Assembly (NCBI GenBank): GCA_902595825.1
Contig: CACJRP010000002.1
Coordinates: forward strand, 44,819-108,818
Length of the DNA stretch: 64,000 nucleotides
Direction of reading: 5' to 3'
From: an uncultured Bacteroidota bacterium
GTDB taxonomy: Bacteria > Bacteroidota > Bacteroidia > Flavobacteriales > Flavobacteriaceae
How positions within the stretch are numbered: the stretch's first letter is position 1; each line of letters begins with the position of its first letter. Below the pieces are notes generated by a model, which was given only the letters and a program-made list of their open reading frames with translations, had not been told where the DNA came from and did no database searches. The translations under genes and the position numbers were made by a program. Positions 1 to 9,524 of this stretch are shown one piece after another.

Positions 1-254
1 AACTAATAAGATTATTATTAAAGCACAAAAAAATAAAAAAAATAAACGGGACAGGCCTAATGTTGGCAATAATTCTAGACAGCCAAGAAGATGCTGAAAC
101 ACTTGTCAAAAGGTCAATGGATATGGGTTTGATTTTATTTTATCTTTTATGGAATAAACTAGCGGTAAGAATAACACCCCCTTTAAATATTAGCAATAGA
201 GACATAAAAAAAGGATGTAAAATTATTTTAAGAATACTAGATGAAATGACATAA
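1..254 (+). CDS. Class III (PLP-dependent) aminotransferase family protein, C-terminal fragment (5' end outside window)
   Basis: Reading frame is open from base 3 and reads ...INGTGLMLAIILD...LAVRITPPLNISNRDIKKGCKIILRIL, typical of the class III aminotransferase C-terminus (RGxGLMxAIEL, RxxPPL). Confidence 0.7.
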   Translation, partial: LIRLLLKHKKIKKINGTGLMLAIILDSQEDAETLVKRSMDMGLILFYLLWNKLAVRITPPLNISNRDIKKGCKIILRILDEMT

Positions 255-350
255 CTAAGTTTGTTAATTAATTTGTTAAAAAAGAATAAAACGTAACTCT
301 AATTGACTTAGTCTTTGTTTTTAATTTTAAATAATGTAGAAAGTGTCAAA

Positions 351-1709
351 ATGCTTGAAGATTATTCTCAGAATTCTAGTTCTTCAATTAAAAAATTTGA
401 AGAAATGCTAAAAACAAATGTTACATATTTTTTTGATGCGCAAGAAATTGAGTTTATCGCTCAACATTACATTGATTTTGGCAAAATTAACCTTGCTAAG
501 AAGGCTGTTAAAATAGGAAATAAACAACATCCTGTTAACATTAACATTCTTCTTTTAAAAACAGAGATATTAATTTTAGAGGACAAACTAGAGACTGCCG
601 ATGGAATATTAGCCATTATTAATAGAATTGAACCTAATAATTTAGATGCATATATTCAAAAGGCAACAATTCTCTCTAAGCTAAAAAAGCATAAAAAATC
701 AATTGAAATACTTAATAAATGCTTAAGATACTCAGAGTACAAATTTGAGGTCTGGCATTTAATAGCTTTAGAGTTTTTAACAATTGGTGATTTTCAAAAA
801 GCTATGTTTTATTTCACATTATGTATTAAGAATGAACCAAACGATCATCAAGTTTTATATAATTTGATTTATTGTATTGATAACTTAAAATCATTTGAAA
901 AAGGTATTAAAATTCTAAATGAAATTCTCGAAAAGGATCCTTACAACGAACTAGTATGGCTTGAATTAGGAAAACTTTATTTAGAATTGAAAAACTTCAA
1001 GAAAGCCCTAAAATCATTTGATTATGCTATTTTATGTGATGATAAATTTTCAGCTGCTTACGTTGAAAAAGCAAAGCTTTTACAAAAAAACGATAATTAT
1101 TTAGAAGCGATTGAAAATTATCAATTTTCTTTAACATTAGAATCTCCTTCTGCATTTATTTATTTGAGGATAGCTGAGTGCTTTAAAATGCTGGATAAAA
1201 AGGTAATAGAATTAAAATATTATAAACTTTCCATCAAAGAAGATCCTAATTATGAAGAAAGTTGGCTTGCTTTAATTGAATATTATATAAATAAAAATAA
1301 TTTAAAAAGTGCACTTGTTTATTGCAACAAGGCTTTGAAAATTAATGAATACCATCCTGAATATTGGGAAATGTATGCAAAAATAAACAAATGCCTAAAT
1401 AGATTTGTTGCTGCAGAAGAAGGTTTTAAAAATATTATTGGGCTTGGAATAGACGAATTGAGGAGTTGGTCTGGTTGGATTGATATTTTAATAAGTCAGA
1501 ATAAATGGGAAAAAGGTTATTTGATAGGTGAAAAAGCGAAGAAGCTTTATCCAAATGTTCCGGACCTAGATTTTAAAATTGCATTATGCTATTTAAATCT
1601 TGGGAAAAAAAATGAAATGGAATTTTATTTAGAAAACGTAAGAAAAAATATCAATCTACTTTCACCGAAATTATTGGAATTTTACCCTCACTTAGAAGTT
1701 CTAATTTGA
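351..1709 (+). CDS. Tetratricopeptide repeat protein
   Basis: Many degenerate 34-aa TPR units (e.g. LGKLYLELKNFKKALKSFDYAI). ATG at 351 preferred over the upstream TTG at 315. Confidence 0.85.
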   Translation: MLEDYSQNSSSSIKKFEEMLKTNVTYFFDAQEIEFIAQHYIDFGKINLAKKAVKIGNKQHPVNINILLLKTEILILEDKLETADGILAIINRIEPNNLDAYIQKATILSKLKKHKKSIEILNKCLRYSEYKFEVWHLIALEFLTIGDFQKAMFYFTLCIKNEPNDHQVLYNLIYCIDNLKSFEKGIKILNEILEKDPYNELVWLELGKLYLELKNFKKALKSFDYAILCDDKFSAAYVEKAKLLQKNDNYLEAIENYQFSLTLESPSAFIYLRIAECFKMLDKKVIELKYYKLSIKEDPNYEESWLALIEYYINKNNLKSALVYCNKALKINEYHPEYWEMYAKINKCLNRFVAAEEGFKNIIGLGIDELRSWSGWIDILISQNKWEKGYLIGEKAKKLYPNVPDLDFKIALCYLNLGKKNEMEFYLENVRKNINLLSPKLLEFYPHLEVLI

Positions 1710-1714
1710 TTTAA

Positions 1715-2662
1715 TTGGATAATTTAAAATCAAAAAAAAATAATTTATTTACATATTTCGTAGGGGTTTTAATGGGTTCTGTAGATATTATTCCGGGTAT
1801 TTCTGGGGGGACCATAGCTTTTATTACCGGAATATATTATGAACTTATCAAAAATATTGATAGGTTTTCGTTTAAAAATTTAATAAAAGGTCAGTTTAAA
1901 ACCCTCTGGTTTAATATAAACGGATCTTTCCTATTATCACTTTTTTTAGGTATCATCACAGGTGTTTTTTTTCTGTCTAGCATTTTAATTTACCTTTTTG
2001 AGCATCATCCAATTTCGATCTATGCATTCATTTTTGGGATTATATTAGGAACTTTTTTTCAATTTATTGAACTGGTAAAAGATAAAAAAATTGATGATTA
2101 TTTTTACCTATTGCTATCATTATTAGTGTCAATTAGTTTAACGCAATTAACTAATTTTGATGTCGAACCAACTCTCACATACCTGTTTTTTTGTTCTGCT
2201 TTTGCTATTTCAGCAATGATATTGCCAGGTATCTCTGGTGCCATGATTTTATTAATTCTAGGGGTTTACAATGAATTCCTTTTTGTTGTCCAAAATTCAA
2301 TTAAGATTTTATTTAACTTCAACATCAATGACTTTATTAGTATATATTCTAAGGTTTTTTCTATTTTACTAGGTATTATTCTGGGATTAAAAATTTTCTC
2401 AAAATTTGTGGTTTGGCTTTTTAATAATAAAAAAAGAAAAACATTATTGATTTTAACTGGGTTAGTTGGTGGATCGTTACCCAAATTATGGCCATTAAAA
2501 GATTGTCTTAACCTTAACACCTTTAATATTCTTTTCCGATCAAAAAAAAGTTTCATAATATGCTCAGCTAGTGAAATAAGTGTGAGTGTTCTTTTTATTT
2601 TAGCTGGTCTAATCATAATTTTACTTTTTAATAGATTAAAAAAACCAATTGAATACTTTTAA
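1715..2662 (+). CDS. DUF368 family membrane protein (first of a tandem pair)
   Basis: MGSVDIIPGISGGTIAFITGIYYELI and second motif MILPGISGAMILLILGVYNEFL; polytopic membrane protein. Confidence 0.85.
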   Translation: MDNLKSKKNNLFTYFVGVLMGSVDIIPGISGGTIAFITGIYYELIKNIDRFSFKNLIKGQFKTLWFNINGSFLLSLFLGIITGVFFLSSILIYLFEHHPISIYAFIFGIILGTFFQFIELVKDKKIDDYFYLLLSLLVSISLTQLTNFDVEPTLTYLFFCSAFAISAMILPGISGAMILLILGVYNEFLFVVQNSIKILFNFNINDFISIYSKVFSILLGIILGLKIFSKFVVWLFNNKKRKTLLILTGLVGGSLPKLWPLKDCLNLNTFNILFRSKKSFIICSASEISVSVLFILAGLIIILLFNRLKKPIEYF

Positions 2663-3638
2663 TAAAAAATTTTCAAATCACTTGCTAATTATTTTTTATG
2701 GGCTAATGATGGGAGCAATCAATAAAATACCTGGAGTTTCAGGAGGGATTGTTGCAATTATATTTGGATTTTATGAAAAACTAATTTTATCATTTTCTCG
2801 CTTTGATATGAAAAGTCTTGATATTTTAAGAAAAGAAGGGTTTAAGTCTTTCTACAAACACATAAACGGTAAATTTCTCACGCTCCTGCTTTTTGGAGTT
2901 ATCGTTAGTTTTTTCAGCACCTCATTAATAATTGGTTATTTTTTAGAAAACTATTACTCTCAAATCTTAGGGTTTTTCTGTGGCATGATAATTTTCTCGA
3001 TAATCATAATTTTGAAAAAAATATCTTACATTAATTTATATAATATTATGTTTATAATATCGGGATTTATAATTGGAATTTCGTTTTTTTTTATAAGCCC
3101 AGGTAATGAAATATCAAACCCATTGTTTGTTTTTTTCTGTGGAATTGTAAGTGTATCAGGGATGGTTCTACCAGGTTTATCAGGTTCAATGATACTCTTA
3201 GCATTGGGGAATTATAAATTACTTCTAATTGATTCTGTAAATGCTTTATATTACACTACAATTAAAATAATTACGGGTTATAGGCTTGAAACTTTAGATT
3301 TAGCTAACAAAAAATTAATTTTTCTTTTATTTGTCTTTGCATTTGGTTCAATAATTGGCTTAATTGTTTTCTCTAAAATTCTAAATTTTTTAATTTATAA
3401 ATATAAAAACTCAATATTGTCTTCTTTATCTGGATTTATTTCAGGATCTATTGGATCAGTTTGGCCATGGAAAAGTGTTGTTTACGACAATAATATTGGT
3501 TCTTTATTTTTAAAATTAAATAATAATTTTTTTTACTACCCAAATAATTTAAGTATTGAAAATATAACTATTTTAACATGCATTTTAGTTGGAATATTCG
3601 TGGTCTACTTATTTGAAAAGGCTAATGTTAGAAACTAA
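2649..3638 (+). CDS. DUF368 family membrane protein (second of a tandem pair)
   Basis: MMGAINKIPGVSGGIVAIIFGFYEKLI and MVLPGLSGSMILLALGNYKLLL; overlaps the previous ORF by 14 bp. Confidence 0.85.
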   Translation: MNTFNKKFSNHLLIIFYGLMMGAINKIPGVSGGIVAIIFGFYEKLILSFSRFDMKSLDILRKEGFKSFYKHINGKFLTLLLFGVIVSFFSTSLIIGYFLENYYSQILGFFCGMIIFSIIIILKKISYINLYNIMFIISGFIIGISFFFISPGNEISNPLFVFFCGIVSVSGMVLPGLSGSMILLALGNYKLLLIDSVNALYYTTIKIITGYRLETLDLANKKLIFLLFVFAFGSIIGLIVFSKILNFLIYKYKNSILSSLSGFISGSIGSVWPWKSVVYDNNIGSLFLKLNNNFFYYPNNLSIENITILTCILVGIFVVYLFEKANVRN

Positions 3639-4368
3639 ATTTATTTATGGACTTATTGGAAAGGGAATTGACTACTCTTTTTCTAGAAACTACTTTAACC
3701 TCAAATTTAAAAAAGAAGGTTTAATTAATTATTCGTATGAAAATTTTGACTGCAAAAATTTAGCTCAAGTTTTAGAAGCCTTAAAACAAAAAAATATTAG
3801 AGGGCTTAACATAACAATCCCTTATAAAGAAAAAATTATTCCATATCTAGATGACATGTCAAAAGAGGCAAAAAAAATCATGGCTGTAAATACCATTTCA
3901 TTTAATGAACAAAGAAAAGTGATAGGACATAATACAGATTGTTATGGATTTCAAAAATCATTATTTGAAAACATAAACAAAAAAACTATTAAAGCTTTGA
4001 TTTTAGGTACAGGTGGTGCTTCAAAGGCTATAAGATATGTTCTTAAAGAAAATTCAATAAAATATCATACAGTTTCTAGGGAAAGAAGTAGAGGTGATTT
4101 TATTTACATTGAATTAGACCAAAATATTATGAAAAACTATGAACTTATTATAAACACAACACCTCTTGGAACTTATCCAAATACCAAAAAGTGCCCTGAT
4201 ATTAACTTTGACTTCATAACAAAAAATCATATTCTATTTGATTTAACTTATAATCCCAAAGAAACAACATTTCTCAAGAATGGTGTGTTCAAGGGAGCTA
4301 AAGTAGTAAACGGCTATGACATGTTAATTTATCAAGCAGAAAAATCGTGGTCAATATGGAATAAATAA
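3625..4368 (+). CDS. aroE: Shikimate dehydrogenase
   Basis: YGLIGKGIDYSFSRNYFN, NITIPYKEKI, NTDCYGF, LGTGGASKAI, NTTPLGTYPN motifs. ATG at 3625 chosen; overlaps the DUF368 stop. Confidence 0.92.
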   Translation: MLETKFIYGLIGKGIDYSFSRNYFNLKFKKEGLINYSYENFDCKNLAQVLEALKQKNIRGLNITIPYKEKIIPYLDDMSKEAKKIMAVNTISFNEQRKVIGHNTDCYGFQKSLFENINKKTIKALILGTGGASKAIRYVLKENSIKYHTVSRERSRGDFIYIELDQNIMKNYELIINTTPLGTYPNTKKCPDINFDFITKNHILFDLTYNPKETTFLKNGVFKGAKVVNGYDMLIYQAEKSWSIWNK

Positions 4369-4415
4369 AATGATTAATTTTTTTGTATTTTAGGAAAATA
4401 ACTAGGAAAAATAAA

Positions 4416-6257
4416 ATGAAAAGCGATTCTGATAAGAAATCCCTATTAAGAAAAAGTGAAATTGAAACTTTAGAGAAAAACAGTTCTGAACAGGAACCTA
4501 GTGAAAAATTAAAAAAAAATCTGGCTGCTTCTGAAAAAAGTATTAAAAATGAGTTGAAAGAAATTGATATTGAGGAATATCCAGGTTATCTTAACAAAAT
4601 CTTAGGGCAATCTGATTGGGTTAAGCAAAACGAAATTATTAATTATTTAAAAAATGAGTTTGAAAATAGGTTTGCTTCGGTATTAGAACAGAAAAGAATT
4701 GAATTTGTTGATAATGGTGGTAGTGGAGTAGATTTTTATTATTCTCCAGCATATAAAAAAGAGTTTTATGAATTGTTAAAAAACTACAAAAACAAAAAAA
4801 ATAAATATTTCAAAGAATTATCAAACAAACAAAAAACAAACTTAGCTCGGAAAAAGGAAATAATAGAGGAAATAAAAAAACTGATTGACGAAAGTCAGCA
4901 CGATAACAATACTTACAAAAACTTTAAAAATTTACAGGAAGCATTTTATAATGCGGGCCAAATACCAAGAAGCGAAAACAATAATATTTGGCAAACGTAT
5001 AAATTTCACGTTGAAAGGTTTTACGACCTCTTGCACTTAAATAGGGAATTAAGAGATATTGATTATCATAATAATTATAATGAGAGAATTAAAATAATTG
5101 AAAAAGCTGAAAAATTAGTTGGTTTGGACAATATACACACAGCAACTAGAGAACTAAATAATTTACACAGGTTATGGAAAAATGAATTGGGACCAGTGGC
5201 AAGAGACAAAAGAGAAGAGTTATGGCAACGATTTCAATTAGCAACAAAAAAAATACATGAACAAAAAAATGAGTACATTAAAAATAAAGATTCAATCAAA
5301 TTAAAAAATTACAAGATAAAATCTGAAATAATTAATCAAATCAAAAAATTATTAGAAAATAAAATAAACACACATAACAAATGGCAAATATCAATTAAGG
5401 AAATTGAAGAATTAAAAAATAAATTTTTTATAACAGGGAGTGTATCAAAAGAAAAAAATAAAGACTTATGGAATTCTTTTAGAGATGCTACAAGAATGTT
5501 TAATAAAGAGAAAAATGACTTTTATAAAAACCTTAAAAAATTAGAAAAAAAATCCATTGAATCAAAACAAAAACTAATTGATGAAGTAGAAAATATTATA
5601 AATAAAGAAGATTGGCGAAATTATATCGATAGAATTAAAGAAATTCAAGCTGAATGGAAAAATACTGGAAGAGTTTCAAAAAAATATTCTGAAAAATTGT
5701 GGTCAGATTTTAAATTAAAAACAAATAATTATTTCGATAATTTCAAAAATAAAAAACAAAATCTTAATGAAAATGATATTAAGATTATAAAGGAGCAAAA
5801 AGTTTTTTTAGAGAATTTAAAAAAAGAAAAAATACCGCTGACCCCGAAAAAATACGAGTCATTTGTTATAGATAAATCTACAATTTGGAAAAAAATAAGG
5901 AATAACGATATTGAAAATCAAGAGAAGTTTATAATAAAGTTTTTATCTGATAAATGGAAAGAAATTTCAATTCCGAAAAATAAATTAGAAATTAAAAAGT
6001 ATGAAACAAGGCTATATTTCATTATAAATGACAAAAAACTAGTCAAAGATGAACATATCCAATTAAGAAAAAATATTGAAGAAATTAGCAGCGAGCTCAA
6101 TCAACTTGAAAATAATTTAGAATTTTTCAGTGAATCCAGTAATAGCAATCCGTTACTAGTTGAAGTGACTAACAAAATAAAAGAACTAAACACTAAAAAA
6201 ACACTCGTGGAGTCTAAACTTAAACAACTGAAATCAATTTTAAATCAAAGAATTTAA
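4416..6257 (+). CDS. DUF349 domain-containing protein
   Basis: Repeated W..F......F....N-type charged coiled-coil repeats (e.g. EIQAEWKNTGRVSKKYSEKLWSDFK) characteristic of DUF349. Confidence 0.85.
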   Translation: MKSDSDKKSLLRKSEIETLEKNSSEQEPSEKLKKNLAASEKSIKNELKEIDIEEYPGYLNKILGQSDWVKQNEIINYLKNEFENRFASVLEQKRIEFVDNGGSGVDFYYSPAYKKEFYELLKNYKNKKNKYFKELSNKQKTNLARKKEIIEEIKKLIDESQHDNNTYKNFKNLQEAFYNAGQIPRSENNNIWQTYKFHVERFYDLLHLNRELRDIDYHNNYNERIKIIEKAEKLVGLDNIHTATRELNNLHRLWKNELGPVARDKREELWQRFQLATKKIHEQKNEYIKNKDSIKLKNYKIKSEIINQIKKLLENKINTHNKWQISIKEIEELKNKFFITGSVSKEKNKDLWNSFRDATRMFNKEKNDFYKNLKKLEKKSIESKQKLIDEVENIINKEDWRNYIDRIKEIQAEWKNTGRVSKKYSEKLWSDFKLKTNNYFDNFKNKKQNLNENDIKIIKEQKVFLENLKKEKIPLTPKKYESFVIDKSTIWKKIRNNDIENQEKFIIKFLSDKWKEISIPKNKLEIKKYETRLYFIINDKKLVKDEHIQLRKNIEEISSELNQLENNLEFFSESSNSNPLLVEVTNKIKELNTKKTLVESKLKQLKSILNQRI

Positions 6258-6280
6258 AGATTATAATTAAAGTTAAAGTT

Positions 6281-7060
6281 TTAAATTTCTTTCTTCGACT
6301 GTTTCCATAAAGCATTAATTTCCTTTAAATCCAGATCTATAATTTCTTTATTTTCTTTATTTATTTTTTGCTCTATAAATCTAAATCTTTTTGTAAATTT
6401 TATGTTTGATTTTTCTAACGCATCATAAGGATTAATTTTATAATGCCTTGACAGATTTATTAATGAAAATAAAATATCGCCAAATTCTTCTTCTAAACCA
6501 GCTTTATCTTTTTTATTCAATTCTTCTTTAAATTCAAGTATTTCCTCATCTAATTTTTTTAATACGTCTTCAGATTTTTTCCAGTCAAATCCAACAGAGG
6601 AAACTTTATTTTGAATTCTGTAGGCTTTCAGTATTGGTGGCAAATTTGATGGCACTCCGTCTAAAACACTACTCCTACCCTCTTTTAATTTTATTTTTTC
6701 CCAATTTTTTACAACTTGGTCTGAATTTTTAATTTTAACATCTTTATAAATATGAGGATGACGTCTAATTAATTTTTTAGTGAGTTCTTTAGCAATAAGT
6801 CCGATATTAAATTTGTTTATTTCGGAACCTATTTTTGCGTAGAAGAGAATATGAAGTAACAAATCACCTAATTCCTCTTTAATTCCTGAGTAATTTAAAT
6901 TTTCAATTTCTTCACATAATTCATAAGTTTCTTCAATAGTTAGAGTTTTTAAAGTTTCAAAAGTCTGTTTTCTATCCCAAGGACACTTTTCTCTTAACTC
7001 CCACACAATTGAAATCAATTTTTTAATATCATTAATCTGCTCCTCTAAAGAATCTTTCAT
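6281..7060 (-). CDS. mazG: Nucleoside triphosphate pyrophosphohydrolase MazG
   Basis: LRKCPWDRKQTFETLK-type motif (LREKCPWDRKQTF), EELGDLLLHILFYAKI, RRHPHIY, EEFGDILFSLINLSRH. Confidence 0.95.
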   Translation of the reverse strand: MKDSLEEQINDIKKLISIVWELREKCPWDRKQTFETLKTLTIEETYELCEEIENLNYSGIKEELGDLLLHILFYAKIGSEINKFNIGLIAKELTKKLIRRHPHIYKDVKIKNSDQVVKNWEKIKLKEGRSSVLDGVPSNLPPILKAYRIQNKVSSVGFDWKKSEDVLKKLDEEILEFKEELNKKDKAGLEEEFGDILFSLINLSRHYKINPYDALEKSNIKFTKRFRFIEQKINKENKEIIDLDLKEINALWKQSKKEI

Positions 7061-7071
7061 AGTAGTTAATT

Positions 7072-7644
7072 TTATAAGAACTTCATGCTGTAATCAACCT
7101 TAATTTTTCCTTTTGAGATTTCTGCCAGTTTCCTTTTGATTGTTTTCTTTTTTAAATAAGATAATTTATCAGTAAAAAGGATCCCCTCAATGTGATCATA
7201 CTCATGTTGTATAACCCTGGCCACGATACCAGAAAAAGACTCTTTTATAAATTTACCATTCAAATCTTGAAATTTAATAGTTATAGATTTTTTTCTTTTT
7301 ACTTCCTCTCTTATGCCAGGTATACTTAAGCAACCTTCATTGAAAAAACATTCCTTACCAGTCTCTTCAATAATTTCAGGATTAATAAAAACCTTTTTAA
7401 ATCCTCTTAAAAAGTTCCTTTCTTCTATTAATAAATCTTCATTATCTGAAAAAGGATACGTATCAACAATGAATAGTCTTATTGATTCACCTATTTGAGG
7501 TGCAGCAAGACCAACCCCTTGCGCCGCATACATCGTGTCCCACATATTTTTTATCAAAGTTTCTAAATTTGTTGTTTTTACAGAAATTGGTAGGGCTTTC
7601 TTTTTTAAAACTGAATTTCCATAAGAAAGAATTGGTAAAATCAT
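7072..7644 (-). CDS. def: Peptide deformylase
   Basis: GVGLAAPQIG, EGCLSIPGI, QHEYDHIEGILF motifs; start at MILPILSYG. Confidence 0.96.
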   Translation of the reverse strand: MILPILSYGNSVLKKKALPISVKTTNLETLIKNMWDTMYAAQGVGLAAPQIGESIRLFIVDTYPFSDNEDLLIEERNFLRGFKKVFINPEIIEETGKECFFNEGCLSIPGIREEVKRKKSITIKFQDLNGKFIKESFSGIVARVIQHEYDHIEGILFTDKLSYLKKKTIKRKLAEISKGKIKVDYSMKFL

Positions 7645-7648
7645 AGGT

Positions 7649-8068
7649 TTAATTATTGTTTTGTGTAGATAAATAAGATTGTAATAAAATTGTTGCACTT
7701 ACCTTGTCAACTAAAAGTTTATCTTGTCTTTTTCTTTTGCCAACACCAGATTCAAGAATTGCATTAGAGGCAATCTTAGAAGTAAATCTTTCATCATGTC
7801 TCACAATTGGGATTTTTGGTAAAGATAAATTCAATTTTTTTATAAAGTCTTTAATTTTTGTCTCTACTTGACTTTCAATGTTATTGTATTTTTTAGGATA
7901 TCCAATAATGATTTTTTCAATAAAGTTTTTTTCACAATATTTAATCAAATATGGAATTACTTCTATTGTTGACAGGGCTGTAAGGCCAGAAGCGATCATT
8001 TTATTTATATCAGTAACTGCTAGACCAGTTCTTTTCTCACCAAAATCTAACGCTAAAAAAATTCCCAT
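7649..8068 (-). CDS. ruvX: Holliday junction resolvase-like protein RuvX/YqgF
   Basis: LALDFGEKRTGLAVTD and RHDERFTSKIA motifs. Confidence 0.92.
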   Translation of the reverse strand: MGIFLALDFGEKRTGLAVTDINKMIASGLTALSTIEVIPYLIKYCEKNFIEKIIIGYPKKYNNIESQVETKIKDFIKKLNLSLPKIPIVRHDERFTSKIASNAILESGVGKRKRQDKLLVDKVSATILLQSYLSTQNNN

Positions 8069-8131
8069 CCACAAATATATTCATCATAATCTTGAAATAA
8101 AAAACTTATGTTCAAAGTAATTTAGATAGTG

Positions 8132-8139
8132 TAAATTTG
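8132..8139 (+). promoter_or_regulatory. Possible Bacteroidota -7 element (TAAATTTG) upstream of dapD
   Basis: Exact TAnnTTTG match 11 bp before the dapD ATG; no clear -33 TTTG. Confidence 0.35.
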
Positions 8140-8150
8140 TAAAAAAAATT

Positions 8151-8957
8151 ATGGAATCAATTATTGAAAATGCATGGACTAATCGGGCACTTTTAAAAGA
8201 AAAAGAGACACAAGAAAAAATTCGAAAAGTGATTGAAAGTCTAGACAAAGGAAAAGTAAGAGTTGCTGAGAAAAAAGGTGACAAATGGATAACACACGAA
8301 TGGCTAAAAAAATCTGTTATCCTTTATTTTGCTATCCAAAAAATGGAGACAACTAAAGCTGGGCCTCTAGAATTTCACGATAAAATAGATTTAAAAAATA
8401 ATTATTCGAAAAGAAATATTAGAGTGGTTCCCCATGCAGTTGCAAGATATGGATCATATATTTCAAAGGGGGTTATTTTAATGCCTAGTTTTGTGAACAT
8501 AGGTGCATATGTTGATGAAGGGACTATGGTAGATACTTGGGCAACAGTTGGAAGCTGTGCTCAGATAGGAAAAAATGTCCATTTAAGCGGCGGAGTTGGA
8601 ATAGGCGGAGTTCTTGAGCCTTTGCAAGCATCTCCCGTTATAATAGAGGATAATGTTTTCATTGGGTCAAGATGCATTGTGGTCGAAGGTGTACATGTTA
8701 AAAAAGAAGCCGTTTTGGGGGCTAATGTGGTTCTCACAAAATCAACAAAAATTTTTGATGTTTCAAAAAAAGAGGCCTTTGAAATAAAGGGTTTTATTCC
8801 AGAAAGATCGGTTGTTATTCCTGGGAGCTATAAAAAAGAATTTAATGCTGGAGAATTTAATGTTCCCTGCGCACTAATAATCGGAGAAAGAAAAGAAAGT
8901 ACTGATAAAAAAACTTCTCTAAATGATGTGCTCAGAGAGCACGGGGTTTCGGTGTAA
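8151..8957 (+). CDS. dapD: 2,3,4,5-tetrahydropyridine-2,6-dicarboxylate N-succinyltransferase
   Basis: Hexapeptide left-handed beta-helix; MVDTWATVGSCAQIGKNVHLSGGVGIGGVLEPLQASPVIIED. Confidence 0.96.
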   Translation: MESIIENAWTNRALLKEKETQEKIRKVIESLDKGKVRVAEKKGDKWITHEWLKKSVILYFAIQKMETTKAGPLEFHDKIDLKNNYSKRNIRVVPHAVARYGSYISKGVILMPSFVNIGAYVDEGTMVDTWATVGSCAQIGKNVHLSGGVGIGGVLEPLQASPVIIEDNVFIGSRCIVVEGVHVKKEAVLGANVVLTKSTKIFDVSKKEAFEIKGFIPERSVVIPGSYKKEFNAGEFNVPCALIIGERKESTDKKTSLNDVLREHGVSV

Positions 8958-8963
8958 TCTCAA

Positions 8964-9524
8964 ATGAAAGATAAAATAATTAAAGCTAAAGAAGTTATAT
9001 TAAACGGAGGTGTTATATTATATCCAACCGACACTATTTGGGGTATTGGTTGCAGTGCAATAATTGAATCAGCAATAAAGAAAATATTTAGAATTAAGAG
9101 GAGGGATAATAGTAAACTTTTAATAAGTTTAGTATCTAGCATAGAAATGCTTGAAAGATACGTGAAAAACGTTCCTGAATATGTTTTAGAATATTTATAT
9201 GATGAGTCACCCACAACAATTATTTATCCAAAAGTCAGAGGTTTGAATCATACTTTGTATGGAAAAAATGGGTCAATTGCTATAAGGTTAGTTAAAGACA
9301 ATTTTTGTAAAGCATTAATTGAAGAAATAAATAGTCCTTTAATTTCTACCTCTGCCAACATAAGTGGAAATCCTTTTCCAAAAAAATTCAAGGAAATTGA
9401 CAAAAAGATTATTAATCAAGTAGATTATGTTGTTAATCTTAATGATAGTAATTTAATAAACTCAAAACCTTCTAGAATTATTAAAGTTTCATTAAATGGC
9501 CAAATTGAGGTAATAAGAGAATGA
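8964..9524 (+). CDS. L-threonylcarbamoyladenylate synthase (Sua5/YciO/TsaC family)
   Basis: GGVILYPTDTIWGIGCSA, KRRDNSKLLISLV, STSANISGNPFP. Confidence 0.92.
   Translation: MKDKIIKAKEVILNGGVILYPTDTIWGIGCSAIIESAIKKIFRIKRRDNSKLLISLVSSIEMLERYVKNVPEYVLEYLYDESPTTIIYPKVRGLNHTLYGKNGSIAIRLVKDNFCKALIEEINSPLISTSANISGNPFPKKFKEIDKKIINQVDYVVNLNDSNLINSKPSRIIKVSLNGQIEVIRE

Noticed and set aside
2266-2616. Minus-strand ORF of 116 aa inside the first DUF368 gene
   Set aside because: Antisense to a clear coding region; no recognisable motifs. The same reasoning applies to other antisense ORFs in the track (e.g. 9835-10311, 33779-34204, 53042-53353, 24734-24991)
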